This document shows positions 1 through 6,443 of a DNA stretch of 12,834 nucleotides, piece by piece. The DNA is taken from assembly GCA_900772695.1 (NCBI GenBank), contig CAAGRO010000397.1, positions 1 through 12,834 of the forward strand, written 5' to 3'. Source of the DNA: an uncultured Oribacterium sp. (lineage in GTDB: Bacteria > Bacillota > Clostridia > Lachnospirales > Lachnospiraceae). The notes under the pieces were generated by a model. The model was given only the letters and a program-made list of their open reading frames with translations, did no database searches and was not told where the DNA came from. Each line of letters begins with the position of its first letter. Position 1 is the first letter of the stretch. Both the position numbers and the translations under genes were made by a program.

Positions 1-54
1 ACATCCTTATCACGTAAAGCCTGTCCGTGCTCAGAACATGGGAGATATCAGGAA

Positions 55-198
55 ATGAACTTATCAAAAATACATCATATCGCAATTATCGTATCGGATT
101 ACGAAGCAGCCAGAGATTTCTATGTGAACAGGCTTGGTTTTTCTGTGATCAGAGAAAATGTATGGAACAGGCGGGAAGAATCCACTACTTTCATCTGA
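55..198 (+). pseudogene. Truncated glyoxalase/VOC-family protein (N-terminal fragment)
   Basis: A 47-codon frame starts at the ATG at 55, with GGAG at 41-44 as a possible ribosome binding site. It begins MNLSKIHHIAIIVSDYEAAR and continues with FYVNRLGFSVIREN. This is the opening beta-alpha-beta unit of YaeR/SMU1112c-like VOC (glyoxalase/bleomycin-resistance fold) proteins, which bind a metal through an N-terminal His and normally run to about 125-130 residues. Family similarity stops after the IREN at residues 33-36, near position 160. The frame then reads an unrelated tail and ends at a TGA (196-198). From about 160 onward a different frame (the Sel1 gene) carries the protein-like sequence. 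I read this as a 5' remnant left by a deletion or recombination; it lacks the second half of the fold and should not be active. The N-terminal family match is strong, the mechanism is inferred. Confidence 0.7.
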
Positions 199-1469
199 CC
201 GAAAATGCAAGCAGACAGAAAGCGTTTGATTATTTATATCGCGCAGAAGAGAGTGGCTGGGATGATGCCTCGTACCTGTTGGCAGATATGTACCGCTGCG
301 GCGTTTGCTGTAAAAAAGATACAGATTTATATGAAGATATCATTCAACGCATGGCAGCGCAGTCTGCAAGAAATGATTCTACGCTTCCTTATTCGCCGGA
401 GGTCATGCTGCGACTTGCGGAACTATGGATCGTTGATGGAGAATGGGAGGCTGCAAGGTCGCTTCTCGTAGAGGCTGAAGATTTCAGCAAGGGGCGCATT
501 GCGGCGAGCAAACGAAAACGTACGCCACAGGAATATATCGATACGCTACTGGCAATTCAGAATCTGATATTTGACCATGATAAAGAACTTGACGTGGTAG
601 ATATTCTGGATATCTACTTCGCAGATTTACATGCTGCGACGGATGAGCTGAGTTTTTTCTACGATGGCTTCGAATATACCATCACTCGGTGCGATTCGAA
701 TGGAGCATATGAGTTTAGAGGAATCCGGTTTGCAAATGTGCGCGATTTAATGGATAAGGGGGCCGTAGGCACCATCAGACTGCGTCAAGCGTATAATGAT
801 GAGAAGTATGATATGCGCTGGTATATTATGACGCGAAAAACACTTGCAGATATAAGTTTCCGGGACATTGATCAGCACTTTTGCGTGATACCGATGGCAT
901 CCATACCACGGATACAGAAGATGGGTATACCGATAGATGAAAATCAGAATATGTGCCTTTTCTACGGGTATATCGATCACGAAGCGGGGCTGACACTGGA
1001 GTTCATGGATGTGGGATGCAGAACCGAAAACTGGTTTGATTTTTCAAATCAGAACATGGAAACAGGGCTTAAATTGAGAATCGGTGCGATAAAGAACACA
1101 GGCATTTATATCTTGAAGAATGCAGATGGTGAGTTCCGAAACAGATACCAGGAGAGTATTCAGCGCCTTTCAATATATGATGTCTCTGAGGAAATCAAGG
1201 AAAGCCGTGAAAATCCACTTCTGGATGAATCCAGACATCTGGAATATCCGGACGATGTGCTGGTGTATGTGCATAACTGTTTCACAGGCGCTACCGAAGG
1301 ATGCTGGGTACGAATCGAAGGGTTTGTAAACACAGAAGAACATTTCTACAACTCTGGTATTCTGTTGAATGAACCATACGGAGAGTTTCCATGTCATAGA
1401 GGAGACAGCATTGATTTTTGGCTGAAGCCGGGAAAAGACGATGAGTATATCTGCGTAGCGGAGGTATAG
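162..1469 (+). CDS. Sel1-repeat protein with C-terminal DUF2314-like domain, probably 5'-truncated
   Basis: From the ATG at 162 this gives 435 residues. The same frame is open back to a GTG at 27, but that upstream part overlaps a VOC remnant in another frame and does not look like protein. An early segment (KAFDYLYRAEESGW, ASYLLADMYRCG) fits one Sel1-type helical repeat, a protein-interaction scaffold. A second helical stretch (VMLRLAELWIVDGEWEAA) follows. The middle is not recognised. The last ~60 residues (EGCWVRIEGF, GILLNEPYGEF, RGDSIDFWL) resemble small DUF2314/DUF2185-type domains. There is no signal peptide or membrane segment, so it is probably cytosolic. Sel1 proteins usually carry several repeats and only one is clear here, which with the VOC junction at about 160 suggests the original 5' end is lost. 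No convincing ribosome binding site precedes 162, so expression is uncertain. The gene is visibly more AT-rich than those near 9-10 kb. Confidence 0.6.
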   Translation: MEQAGRIHYFHLTENASRQKAFDYLYRAEESGWDDASYLLADMYRCGVCCKKDTDLYEDIIQRMAAQSARNDSTLPYSPEVMLRLAELWIVDGEWEAARSLLVEAEDFSKGRIAASKRKRTPQEYIDTLLAIQNLIFDHDKELDVVDILDIYFADLHAATDELSFFYDGFEYTITRCDSNGAYEFRGIRFANVRDLMDKGAVGTIRLRQAYNDEKYDMRWYIMTRKTLADISFRDIDQHFCVIPMASIPRIQKMGIPIDENQNMCLFYGYIDHEAGLTLEFMDVGCRTENWFDFSNQNMETGLKLRIGAIKNTGIYILKNADGEFRNRYQESIQRLSIYDVSEEIKESRENPLLDESRHLEYPDDVLVYVHNCFTGATEGCWVRIEGFVNTEEHFYNSGILLNEPYGEFPCHRGDSIDFWLKPGKDDEYICVAEV

Positions 1470-1472
1470 AGG

Positions 1473-1628
1473 ATGGATAATAGAGATGATCCAATGCAGA
1501 TACAGGCACAGCTCCGTCTGATGTGTGAGCTGGCGGAGGGCAGAAGATCAGGAGAGGAAGATGGATGGATTTCATCGGATGACGTAAGAAACCACTTTAA
1601 AACCCGTGCAAATGCAAATAAGAATTGA
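1473..1628 (+). CDS. Small protein resembling the C-terminal tail of a Phd-type antitoxin
   Basis: A 51-residue ORF whose ATG lies 3 bases after the TAG of the Sel1 gene, with GAGG around 1470 as a weak ribosome site inside the preceding stop region. The segment QAQLRLMCELAEGRRSGEE followed by GWISSDDVRNHF is familiar from the C-termini of clostridial Phd/prevent-host-death antitoxins, where this tail binds the toxin. The N-terminal DNA-binding half is absent and no toxin gene follows. It could be a stand-alone small protein translated by coupling to the upstream gene, or the surviving end of an antitoxin gene. The resemblance is from memory of such tails and is not a computed match. Confidence 0.5.
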   Translation: MDNRDDPMQIQAQLRLMCELAEGRRSGEEDGWISSDDVRNHFKTRANANKN

Positions 1629-1736
1629 ATACACTTCGAGAGAGCTAAAGGATGCCGTGAAAAATATCCTTTCCGATTTTTTATGTCCTAAGAATCTTGA
1701 AATTCTAACCTTTGGTTAATCGTTATCTTCCTTGTT

Positions 1737-1769
1737 CCACCGTACACTGGCTGTACGGTGGATTTTTAT
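1737..1769 (+). terminator. Rho-independent terminator
   Basis: CCACCGTACA (1737-1746) and TGTACGGTGG (1752-1761) form a perfect 10-bp stem with a 5-base loop, followed by ATTTTTATT. The T-rich side lies on the + strand, so it ends transcripts from the Sel1 gene and the small ORF. It sits only 22 bases before the lipoprotein start, so the lipoprotein must either use read-through or a promoter upstream of the hairpin. Confidence 0.75.
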
Positions 1770-1790
1770 TGGCTTAGGAGGAGCGAGAAA

Positions 1791-2306
1791 ATGAAGGGTT
1801 GGAAAAAATGTATGGTTTTTCTGCTGACGCTGGGCATGTGCCTCGGCCTGGCCGCCTGCGGAGCGGGCAACAGTGAAGATGAAAGCGAAGATTACTATAC
1901 ACCCGGTGCGGTGGAGGACATCGACGATGACTTCATCGATGGTAATCCGCTGGAGCAGCTGGGTTATGATTCTATCGAGGATATGCGCACACAGGAACAT
2001 GAAATCATCTCTACCGATGATGGCGACAATACCGTCGCCGAGGGATATTGGTACCCTGACGGGGACAGGAGCAGTCTCGTCTATTTTATGGCGCAGCGAG
2101 ATACCATTTACTGGTATGAATTTGACCCGGAGCAGGGGGATGTTCAAGTGGGAGAGCCGGATGGCATCGTGCTCAAGTTGGGTAATAAGCGCCGCCTTCA
2201 GAGTGGACAGACATTTCAGTACACAATGTCCAGAGGACTGGATATGAGCGACAGCAAAATCTGTTTCGAAGGAGACACAACAGAATATTTCTGGAGGGAG
2301 CGCTGA
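1791..2306 (+). CDS. Predicted lipoprotein of unknown function
   Basis: The start at 1791 is chosen because AGGAGG (1776-1781) lies 9 bases upstream and the protein then opens with a proper signal peptide: Lys-rich start (MKGWKK), a hydrophobic core (MVFLLTLGMCLGL) and lipobox LAAC with Cys23. A start further upstream at 1758 would run through the terminator hairpin. Mature product, about 149 residues, is predicted to be lipid-anchored on the outer face of the membrane. Residues 24-60 are a very acidic, disordered-looking linker (DEDESED-type composition). The C-terminal part, with Tyr/Trp-rich stretches such as EGYWYPDGD and YWYEFDP, looks like a small beta-rich domain, which I do not recognise. 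No enzyme motif is visible. It is followed by 389 bases without a gene, including a MITE. Confidence 0.85.
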   Translation: MKGWKKCMVFLLTLGMCLGLAACGAGNSEDESEDYYTPGAVEDIDDDFIDGNPLEQLGYDSIEDMRTQEHEIISTDDGDNTVAEGYWYPDGDRSSLVYFMAQRDTIYWYEFDPEQGDVQVGEPDGIVLKLGNKRRLQSGQTFQYTMSRGLDMSDSKICFEGDTTEYFWRER

Positions 2307-2356
2307 AAGTCGTTCAAATGAAACACCATCTTACTGGAAAAGTCGTCTGAATAAGT

Positions 2357-2518
2357 GTAACAGTTCAGCCACCCAGATTCTCTTTAGAGGAGTTTGCGGC
2401 GCTCCTCATTCGCCCGCCCCATAAAATCCACGGCTTCTTATATGCATTGGACCCACCCCATCTCATGAGGAGCAGCCTCAAACATTATAAGAGAGACAAC
2501 GGGTGGCTGAACTGTTAC
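2357..2518. mobile_element. 162-bp MITE with 18-bp terminal inverted repeats, possibly IS66-related
   Basis: The ends are perfect inverted repeats of 18 bases: GTAACAGTTCAGCCACCC (2357-2374) and its complement (2501-2518). They are directly flanked by the 8-base direct repeat GAATAAGT at 2349-2356 and 2519-2526, the signature of a target-site duplication. The interior has no ORF but carries a second inverted repeat, GCTCCTCAT (2401-2409) with ATGAGGAGC (2465-2473), so the whole element could fold as a long hairpin. IS66-family elements are known for ends starting GTAA and 8-bp duplications, so an IS66-type transposase is the likely mobiliser; that assignment is inference. Intact ends and an identical duplication suggest a fairly recent insertion. 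Confidence 0.85.
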
Positions 2519-2526
2519 GAATAAGT

Positions 2527-2695
2527 TTGTGTTTTCGGATCAAACTCCATTGAAAAAGTTGCATATTCAGACATTGGGTCAGGCCACTGGAAACATGAAT
2601 CTGGAAATGTCGCTTCTCATGCGACCACTCTGCAACAGAAAAACGATATGCTATGGCTGCAAGGTTAGAAATCGGGATTCTGAGAGGAGAAGCAT
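2527..2695. other. Intergenic stretch between MITE and VWA gene
   Basis: The frame from 2525 to the TAG at 2666-2668 is open for 47 codons (including AYSDIGSGHWKHESGNV and ending NDMLWLQG) but has no usable start with a ribosome site. It may be the tail of a decayed gene or chance. The only other signal is AGGAG (2685-2689), the ribosome site of the VWA gene. I see no convincing promoter or terminator here. Confidence 0.3.
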
Positions 2696-3355
2696 ATGAG
2701 AAAGAATTTGACAGAGATCGTTTTTATCCTGGACCGGAGCGGGTCTATGTGTGGGCTGGAGAAGGACACCATCGGTGGCTTTAATTCCATGATTGAAAAG
2801 CAGAAAAAGGCCGAGGGGGAAGCGCTGATTTCGACGGTGCTGTTTGATGGTGTAAGCGAGGTCCTGTATGACCGCGTCGATGTGAAGGAAATCCGGCCGA
2901 TGACGGAGCGGGATTACACGGTGCGTGGATGCACGGCGCTGCTGGATGCGATCGGCGGGGCGATTCATCACATCGGAAATGTGCATAAGTATGCGCGGCC
3001 GGAGGATGTGCCGGAGCATACGCTGTTTGTGATCACGACGGACGGGATGGAAAATGCCAGCCGGAGATACGATAGTGAAACGGTGAAGCGGATGGTGAAG
3101 CGGCAGAAGGAGAAGTACGGCTGGGAGTTCCTCTTTCTCGGCGCCAACATTGACGCAGTGGAAACAGCCAGAAGCTTCGGCATCGATGCGGATCGTGCAG
3201 TGAACTACCAGTGCGACAGTGAGGGCACGGCGCTTAATTACGAGGTGGTCAGCGAAGCCATCAGTGCTGTGCGCTACAGTGCGCCGCTCAGTGCAGACTG
3301 GAAGAAGCGCATCGATGAGGATTACAGGAAACGTGGGGGTAAAACTGCGCTATAA
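2696..3355 (+). CDS. VWA-domain protein with intact MIDAS metal site
   Basis: 219 residues, ATG preceded by AGGAG at a spacing of 6. It is a single stand-alone von Willebrand factor A domain. The MIDAS metal-binding residues are all visible: D13, S15 and S17 in LDRSGSM, T80 in GCTALLDA and D116 in ITTDGMEN. VWA domains of this type bind a divalent cation and hold partner proteins. There is no signal peptide or membrane segment, so it is probably cytosolic, like TerY-type VWA proteins in stress and tellurite clusters. The segment YGWEFLFLGANIDA near residue 140 is a typical late VWA strand, and the C-terminus is basic. The macro-domain gene starts 50 bases downstream with no terminator between, suggesting an operon and a joint role. 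The partner and substrate are unknown. Confidence 0.9.
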   Translation: MRKNLTEIVFILDRSGSMCGLEKDTIGGFNSMIEKQKKAEGEALISTVLFDGVSEVLYDRVDVKEIRPMTERDYTVRGCTALLDAIGGAIHHIGNVHKYARPEDVPEHTLFVITTDGMENASRRYDSETVKRMVKRQKEKYGWEFLFLGANIDAVETARSFGIDADRAVNYQCDSEGTALNYEVVSEAISAVRYSAPLSADWKKRIDEDYRKRGGKTAL

Positions 3356-3379
3356 TAGATGTATTGATTTTGTGATGAG

Positions 3380-3392
3380 GGGGCGGAGCCCC
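3380..3392 (+). promoter_or_regulatory. Small GC-rich hairpin next to the macro-gene ribosome site
   Basis: GGGGC (3380-3384) and GCCCC (3388-3392) form a tight stem with a 3-base loop, ending immediately before the GGGAGGT (3393-3399) that serves the macro gene. It lacks a T-run, so it is not a terminator; it could modulate initiation or protect the message. The role is inferred. Confidence 0.35.
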
Positions 3393-3405
3393 GGGAGGTG
3401 GGCGC

Positions 3406-3945
3406 ATGCCTTTACAGATCGTCAGAAATGATATTACGAAGATGAGCGTGGACGCGATCGTCAATGCAGCCAACTCGTCACTGCTGGGTGGCGGCGGGGT
3501 GGACGGCTGCATCCACCGTGCGGCGGGGCCGGAGCTGCTGGCGGAGTGTCGGACGCTCGGTGGCTGCGAGACGGGTAGTGCGAAGATCACGAAGGGATAC
3601 CGGCTGCCGTGCAGATATGTGATCCATGCGGTCGGGCCGCAGTGGCGGGATGGAAGGCATGGCGAAAAGGCGTTGCTGGAATCCTGCTACCGGACGGCGC
3701 TCCGGCTCGCGAAGGAATATGACTGCCGGTCGTTGGCATTCCCCCTGATTTCATCCGGTATTTACGGCTATCCGAAGGATCAGGCGCTGAAGGTGGCGGT
3801 CGATGTGATCAGCAGCTTTCTGCTGGATAATGAGATGATGGTGTACATCGTCATCTTCGACCGGAAGGCGTATCAGATCAGCGGAAAGCTGTTTGCAGAT
3901 ATCGCGGCGTATATCGACGAGCCGGCTGATAGGGCGTCGCGATGA
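3406..3945 (+). CDS. Macro-domain protein, probable O-acetyl-ADP-ribose / ADP-ribose hydrolase (YmdB-like)
   Basis: 179 residues, near the length of E. coli YmdB. GGGAGGT at 3393-3399 gives a ribosome site with a spacing of 6. The macro-domain signature is complete: VDAIVNAANSSLLGGGGVDG near the N-terminus (residues 15-34), then IHRAAG, the YVIHAVGP strand and the second phosphate-binding loop PLISSGIYGYP. N23 and D33 match the Asn and Asp needed for catalysis in YmdB-type enzymes. The family binds ADP-ribose and removes O-acetyl groups or protein-linked ADP-ribose; it is cytosolic. The upstream VWA gene is probably co-transcribed, hinting at a function in reversing or sensing ADP-ribosylation or NAD-linked stress, but no ADP-ribosyltransferase is in the window. 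The last few codons overlap one copy of a 36-bp repeat. The family call is firm and the exact substrate is not visible. Confidence 0.93.
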   Translation: MPLQIVRNDITKMSVDAIVNAANSSLLGGGGVDGCIHRAAGPELLAECRTLGGCETGSAKITKGYRLPCRYVIHAVGPQWRDGRHGEKALLESCYRTALRLAKEYDCRSLAFPLISSGIYGYPKDQALKVAVDVISSFLLDNEMMVYIVIFDRKAYQISGKLFADIAAYIDEPADRASR

Positions 3946-3973
3946 TGTGAAGACGGAGACATTAGCCGCAGAC
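3938..3973. repeat. 36-bp imperfect direct repeat, copy 1 (end of macro gene)
   Basis: The 36 bases match those at 6408-6443 at 31 positions, the first 21 without a mismatch. It overlaps the last codons of the macro gene. Read in the frame beginning CGC GAT GAT GTG it encodes RDDVKTETLAAD and continues CRKNA before a stop. Against copy 2, four of the five differences are at third codon positions, as if both were remnants of one coding end. Confidence 0.7.
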
Positions 3974-4008
3974 TGTAGAAAAAATGCCTAAAATAATGGA
4001 AGAATGTA

Positions 4009-4017
4009 TGGTAGAAT
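4009..4017 (+). promoter_or_regulatory. Candidate extended -10 promoter of the kinase gene
   Basis: TGG directly before TAGAAT (4012-4017) fits an extended -10 element (TGnTAnAAT); no good -35 box is seen at 17 bases. A start near 4024 would give a ~63-base leader, with GAGGAT/GTCCTC able to pair at about 4044-4066. It is the best promoter candidate before the kinase. Confidence 0.45.
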
Positions 4018-4086
4018 ATCAGATAGTTGCATAAATGTCCGATGGAGGATGGTGAGACCGGTCCTCGGGAAAAGGGTGGATAATTA

Positions 4087-6270
4087 GTGGGAACAAAAGA
4101 TATTCAGGAACTCTATCAGATAAAACTGCACAGTATGGATACGATCCTGCATCAGATATCGCTCATGGATCGGGTGGAAAATGAGCAGGGGCTGGCAGAA
4201 ATCATCCCATCTGTGCTGCAGGCGATCGGGAATTATACAGGGGCAGACCGCGTATATATCTTTGACTGGGAAACGGAGCGGAAGGACAGTCTGAGTAATA
4301 CATTTGAATGGTGTGCCGAGGGCGTGACGCCAGAGATCGATAATCTTCAGGCGATACCAGTCAGTTTGATGCCAAGCTGGATGAAACACTTTGAGAACAT
4401 GGAAACCATCGTCATCCATGATCTTGAAGCAACAAAATGCGCTGAACCGGAGGAATATGAATTCCTAAGCGCACAGAAGATACGTTCATTAATTGCGGTG
4501 CCGATTTATGCCAATCACCAGATGAGCGGATTTATCGGAGTGGATAATCCTGCTTTGAAGCAGAGTGAGATTTCCATCACACTGCTGTCGGATGTCGGCG
4601 GGCATCTCGGATGTGTGCGGGAAAATCTGAAAACAAACATACAGCTAAGAGCTGCGCTTCATGAAGCAACCAAGAGCGCAGAGATTGTCTCGGCGCTTGC
4701 TACCCTGTATGTGACGATTGTGTACGCAAACATAAAAGAACGGACATATGAGCTTCTGGAAGGCCATGAGCTGGTGCACAGGATACTTGGTGAGAAAGGA
4801 AATGTCAAGGATGTTATAGAGCAGATTCCGGGGACCTTTGCGGCTCCGGAAAGCCAGGATGCCTTACGGGAATTTCTTGACTTTGACACGCTGACAGAGA
4901 GACTTCGGAACACAAATGCTGTTTCGATTGAATTTGCGTGTGTAGATGGCGGGTGGCGGCTGTCCCGATTCATCGTGAAGAGCAGAGATGCACAGGGTGA
5001 TGCCGTAGATGTGCTTTATGTGGTACGGGATATCACCGAAGAAAAATCACAGGAACTGCTGTACCAGAAGCAGCTGGAAGCAAGCATGGAGGATGCACAG
5101 CGGGCAAATCTTTCCAAGACGGCTTTTCTCCGGCGTATGAGCCACGATATCCGTACGCCGTTAAACGGCATCGTGGGGATGATTCATATCGCAGAAAAAT
5201 ATGGGAATGATGTACAGAAACTGCGGGAATGTCGCCAGAAAGTGCTTCATTCCACAGATTATCTACTGGATCTGATCAATAACGTCCTGGATATCAGCAA
5301 ACTGGAATCCGGCTCGCTCACGCTGGAGCATAAAGCCTTCGACCTGGTGGAGCTGTTGAGTAACCAGCTGACGGTTGTTGCGATGAGTGCCTATGAGAAC
5401 GGTGTGAAGTTTGAAGGAGGTATCGAAGCAAGCACGATTCGTCACCGATATCTGATCGGAAGCCCGATACACTTAAAACGAATCCTAATGAATCTTTCTT
5501 CCAATGCAATCAAATACAATCATTTTCATGGAACGGTAAATGTCCATTGCGAAGAATTGTCAGATGATGGGGAGACGGCTGTCTTTCGGTTTGTGTGCGC
5601 AGATACCGGTCTCGGCATGAGCGAAGAATTTCAGAAGCGTGCGTTTGAAGCCTTTACACAGGAAGGAAAACAGTCAACGACGACATTCAGCGGTTCCGGC
5701 CTGGGGCTTTCCATCGTGAAAGAGATCGTGCAGCTGATGGGTGGAACGATCGAGCTGGAAAGCAGAGAAAATGTGGGAAGTACATTTACGGTGACGATTC
5801 CCTTTGAGGTCGATCAGCTGGCAGAAAATAAAGAGCTGCAGGAAGGTGAACAGCAGAAGAACGTGGACCTGTCAGGGAAAAAAGTGCTTCTCGTCGAGGA
5901 TAATGCCATCAATATGGAGATCGCACGTGTGATTCTGGAGGAAGAAAAGCTCGATATCACGGAAGCGAAAAACGGAAAAGAAGCACTTGATATTTTCAGA
6001 AATTCCGGGGCCGGGGAGTATGACTTTATCATCATGGATGTGATGATGCCGGTGATGGATGGTCTGGAAGCGACGAAGGCGATCCGAATGCTGAACCGGG
6101 AAGATGCAAAGCGTATTCCGATCATTGCCATGACGGCAAACGCTTTCGAGGAAGACCGGAAAGCGTGTCTGGATGCAGGTATGGATGAGCACATCGGAAA
6201 ACCGATCAACATTCCACTGCTGAAACAGGTGATGATCAAACTGGTAAGCCGGCGAGAAAACGCAACATAA
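4087..6270 (+). CDS. Cytosolic hybrid sensor histidine kinase (GAF - PAS-like - HisKA - HATPase - REC)
   Basis: 727 residues with a GTG start; AGGGTGG (4073-4079) is placed 7 bases upstream. Residues ~15-185 form a GAF domain (DRVYIFDWE, FEWCAEGVTPE, IRSLIAVPIY, GFIGVDNP). Residues ~195-320 look like a divergent PAS domain ending in DITEEK. HisKA follows, with phospho-acceptor H353 in MSHDIRTPLNGI. The HATPase domain has the N-box N473 (LSSNAIKYN), the ADTGLGM box and the FSGSGLGLSIV loop. The C-terminal receiver domain (about 600-722) has acceptor D651 in IMDVMMP, plus VEDN, MTAN and GKP motifs. No membrane segment is seen, so it should sense a cytosolic ligand and pass phosphate from His to its own REC and then to a separate HPt or regulator; none is nearby. 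It converges on a diguanylate cyclase whose GAF domain is a close relative, so the two probably share an input class. Confidence 0.95.
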   Translation: MGTKDIQELYQIKLHSMDTILHQISLMDRVENEQGLAEIIPSVLQAIGNYTGADRVYIFDWETERKDSLSNTFEWCAEGVTPEIDNLQAIPVSLMPSWMKHFENMETIVIHDLEATKCAEPEEYEFLSAQKIRSLIAVPIYANHQMSGFIGVDNPALKQSEISITLLSDVGGHLGCVRENLKTNIQLRAALHEATKSAEIVSALATLYVTIVYANIKERTYELLEGHELVHRILGEKGNVKDVIEQIPGTFAAPESQDALREFLDFDTLTERLRNTNAVSIEFACVDGGWRLSRFIVKSRDAQGDAVDVLYVVRDITEEKSQELLYQKQLEASMEDAQRANLSKTAFLRRMSHDIRTPLNGIVGMIHIAEKYGNDVQKLRECRQKVLHSTDYLLDLINNVLDISKLESGSLTLEHKAFDLVELLSNQLTVVAMSAYENGVKFEGGIEASTIRHRYLIGSPIHLKRILMNLSSNAIKYNHFHGTVNVHCEELSDDGETAVFRFVCADTGLGMSEEFQKRAFEAFTQEGKQSTTTFSGSGLGLSIVKEIVQLMGGTIELESRENVGSTFTVTIPFEVDQLAENKELQEGEQQKNVDLSGKKVLLVEDNAINMEIARVILEEEKLDITEAKNGKEALDIFRNSGAGEYDFIIMDVMMPVMDGLEATKAIRMLNREDAKRIPIIAMTANAFEEDRKACLDAGMDEHIGKPINIPLLKQVMIKLVSRRENAT

Positions 6271-6331
6271 CATAATGCTCGTGATGATTCGAAATTGCCA
6301 GGCGGTGGGAGAACGGAAAGCATGATAAAGC

Positions 6332-6374
6332 AAAGCGACGAGCCTGATTTTTCGTGAATCAGCCTCGTCGCTTT
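6332..6374. terminator. Terminator between convergent kinase and cyclase genes
   Basis: AAAGCGACGAG at 6332 continues to 6349 and pairs with 6357-6374 as an 18-bp stem with one mismatch and a 7-base loop. Because the stem begins with AAA and ends with TTT, it has a short T-run on both strands, fitting a shared bidirectional terminator between converging genes; GTTTT follows on the + strand. Confidence 0.65.
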
Positions 6375-6407
6375 GGCGTTTTCTGAAGAGCCGTTGCCGA
6401 AAGGCAG

Positions 6408-6443
6408 CGCGATGATGTGAAGACGGAGGCATTGGCGGCGGAT
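6408..6443. repeat. 36-bp imperfect direct repeat, copy 2 (end of cyclase gene)
   Basis: Second copy of the repeat at 3938-3973, shifted by 2470 bases, so the pair brackets the kinase gene. It abuts the cyclase stop codon on the minus strand. In the corresponding frame it reads RDDVKTEALAAD. Confidence 0.7.

Noticed and set aside
27..161. N-terminal extension of the Sel1 frame from the GTG at 27
   Set aside because: The same bases encode the VOC N-terminus in another frame; the extension looks like a translation of VOC DNA out of frame.
3351..3356. TATAAT at the stop of the VWA gene as a promoter for the macro gene
   Set aside because: No acceptable -35 box at 16-18 bases; probably chance within the TAA region.
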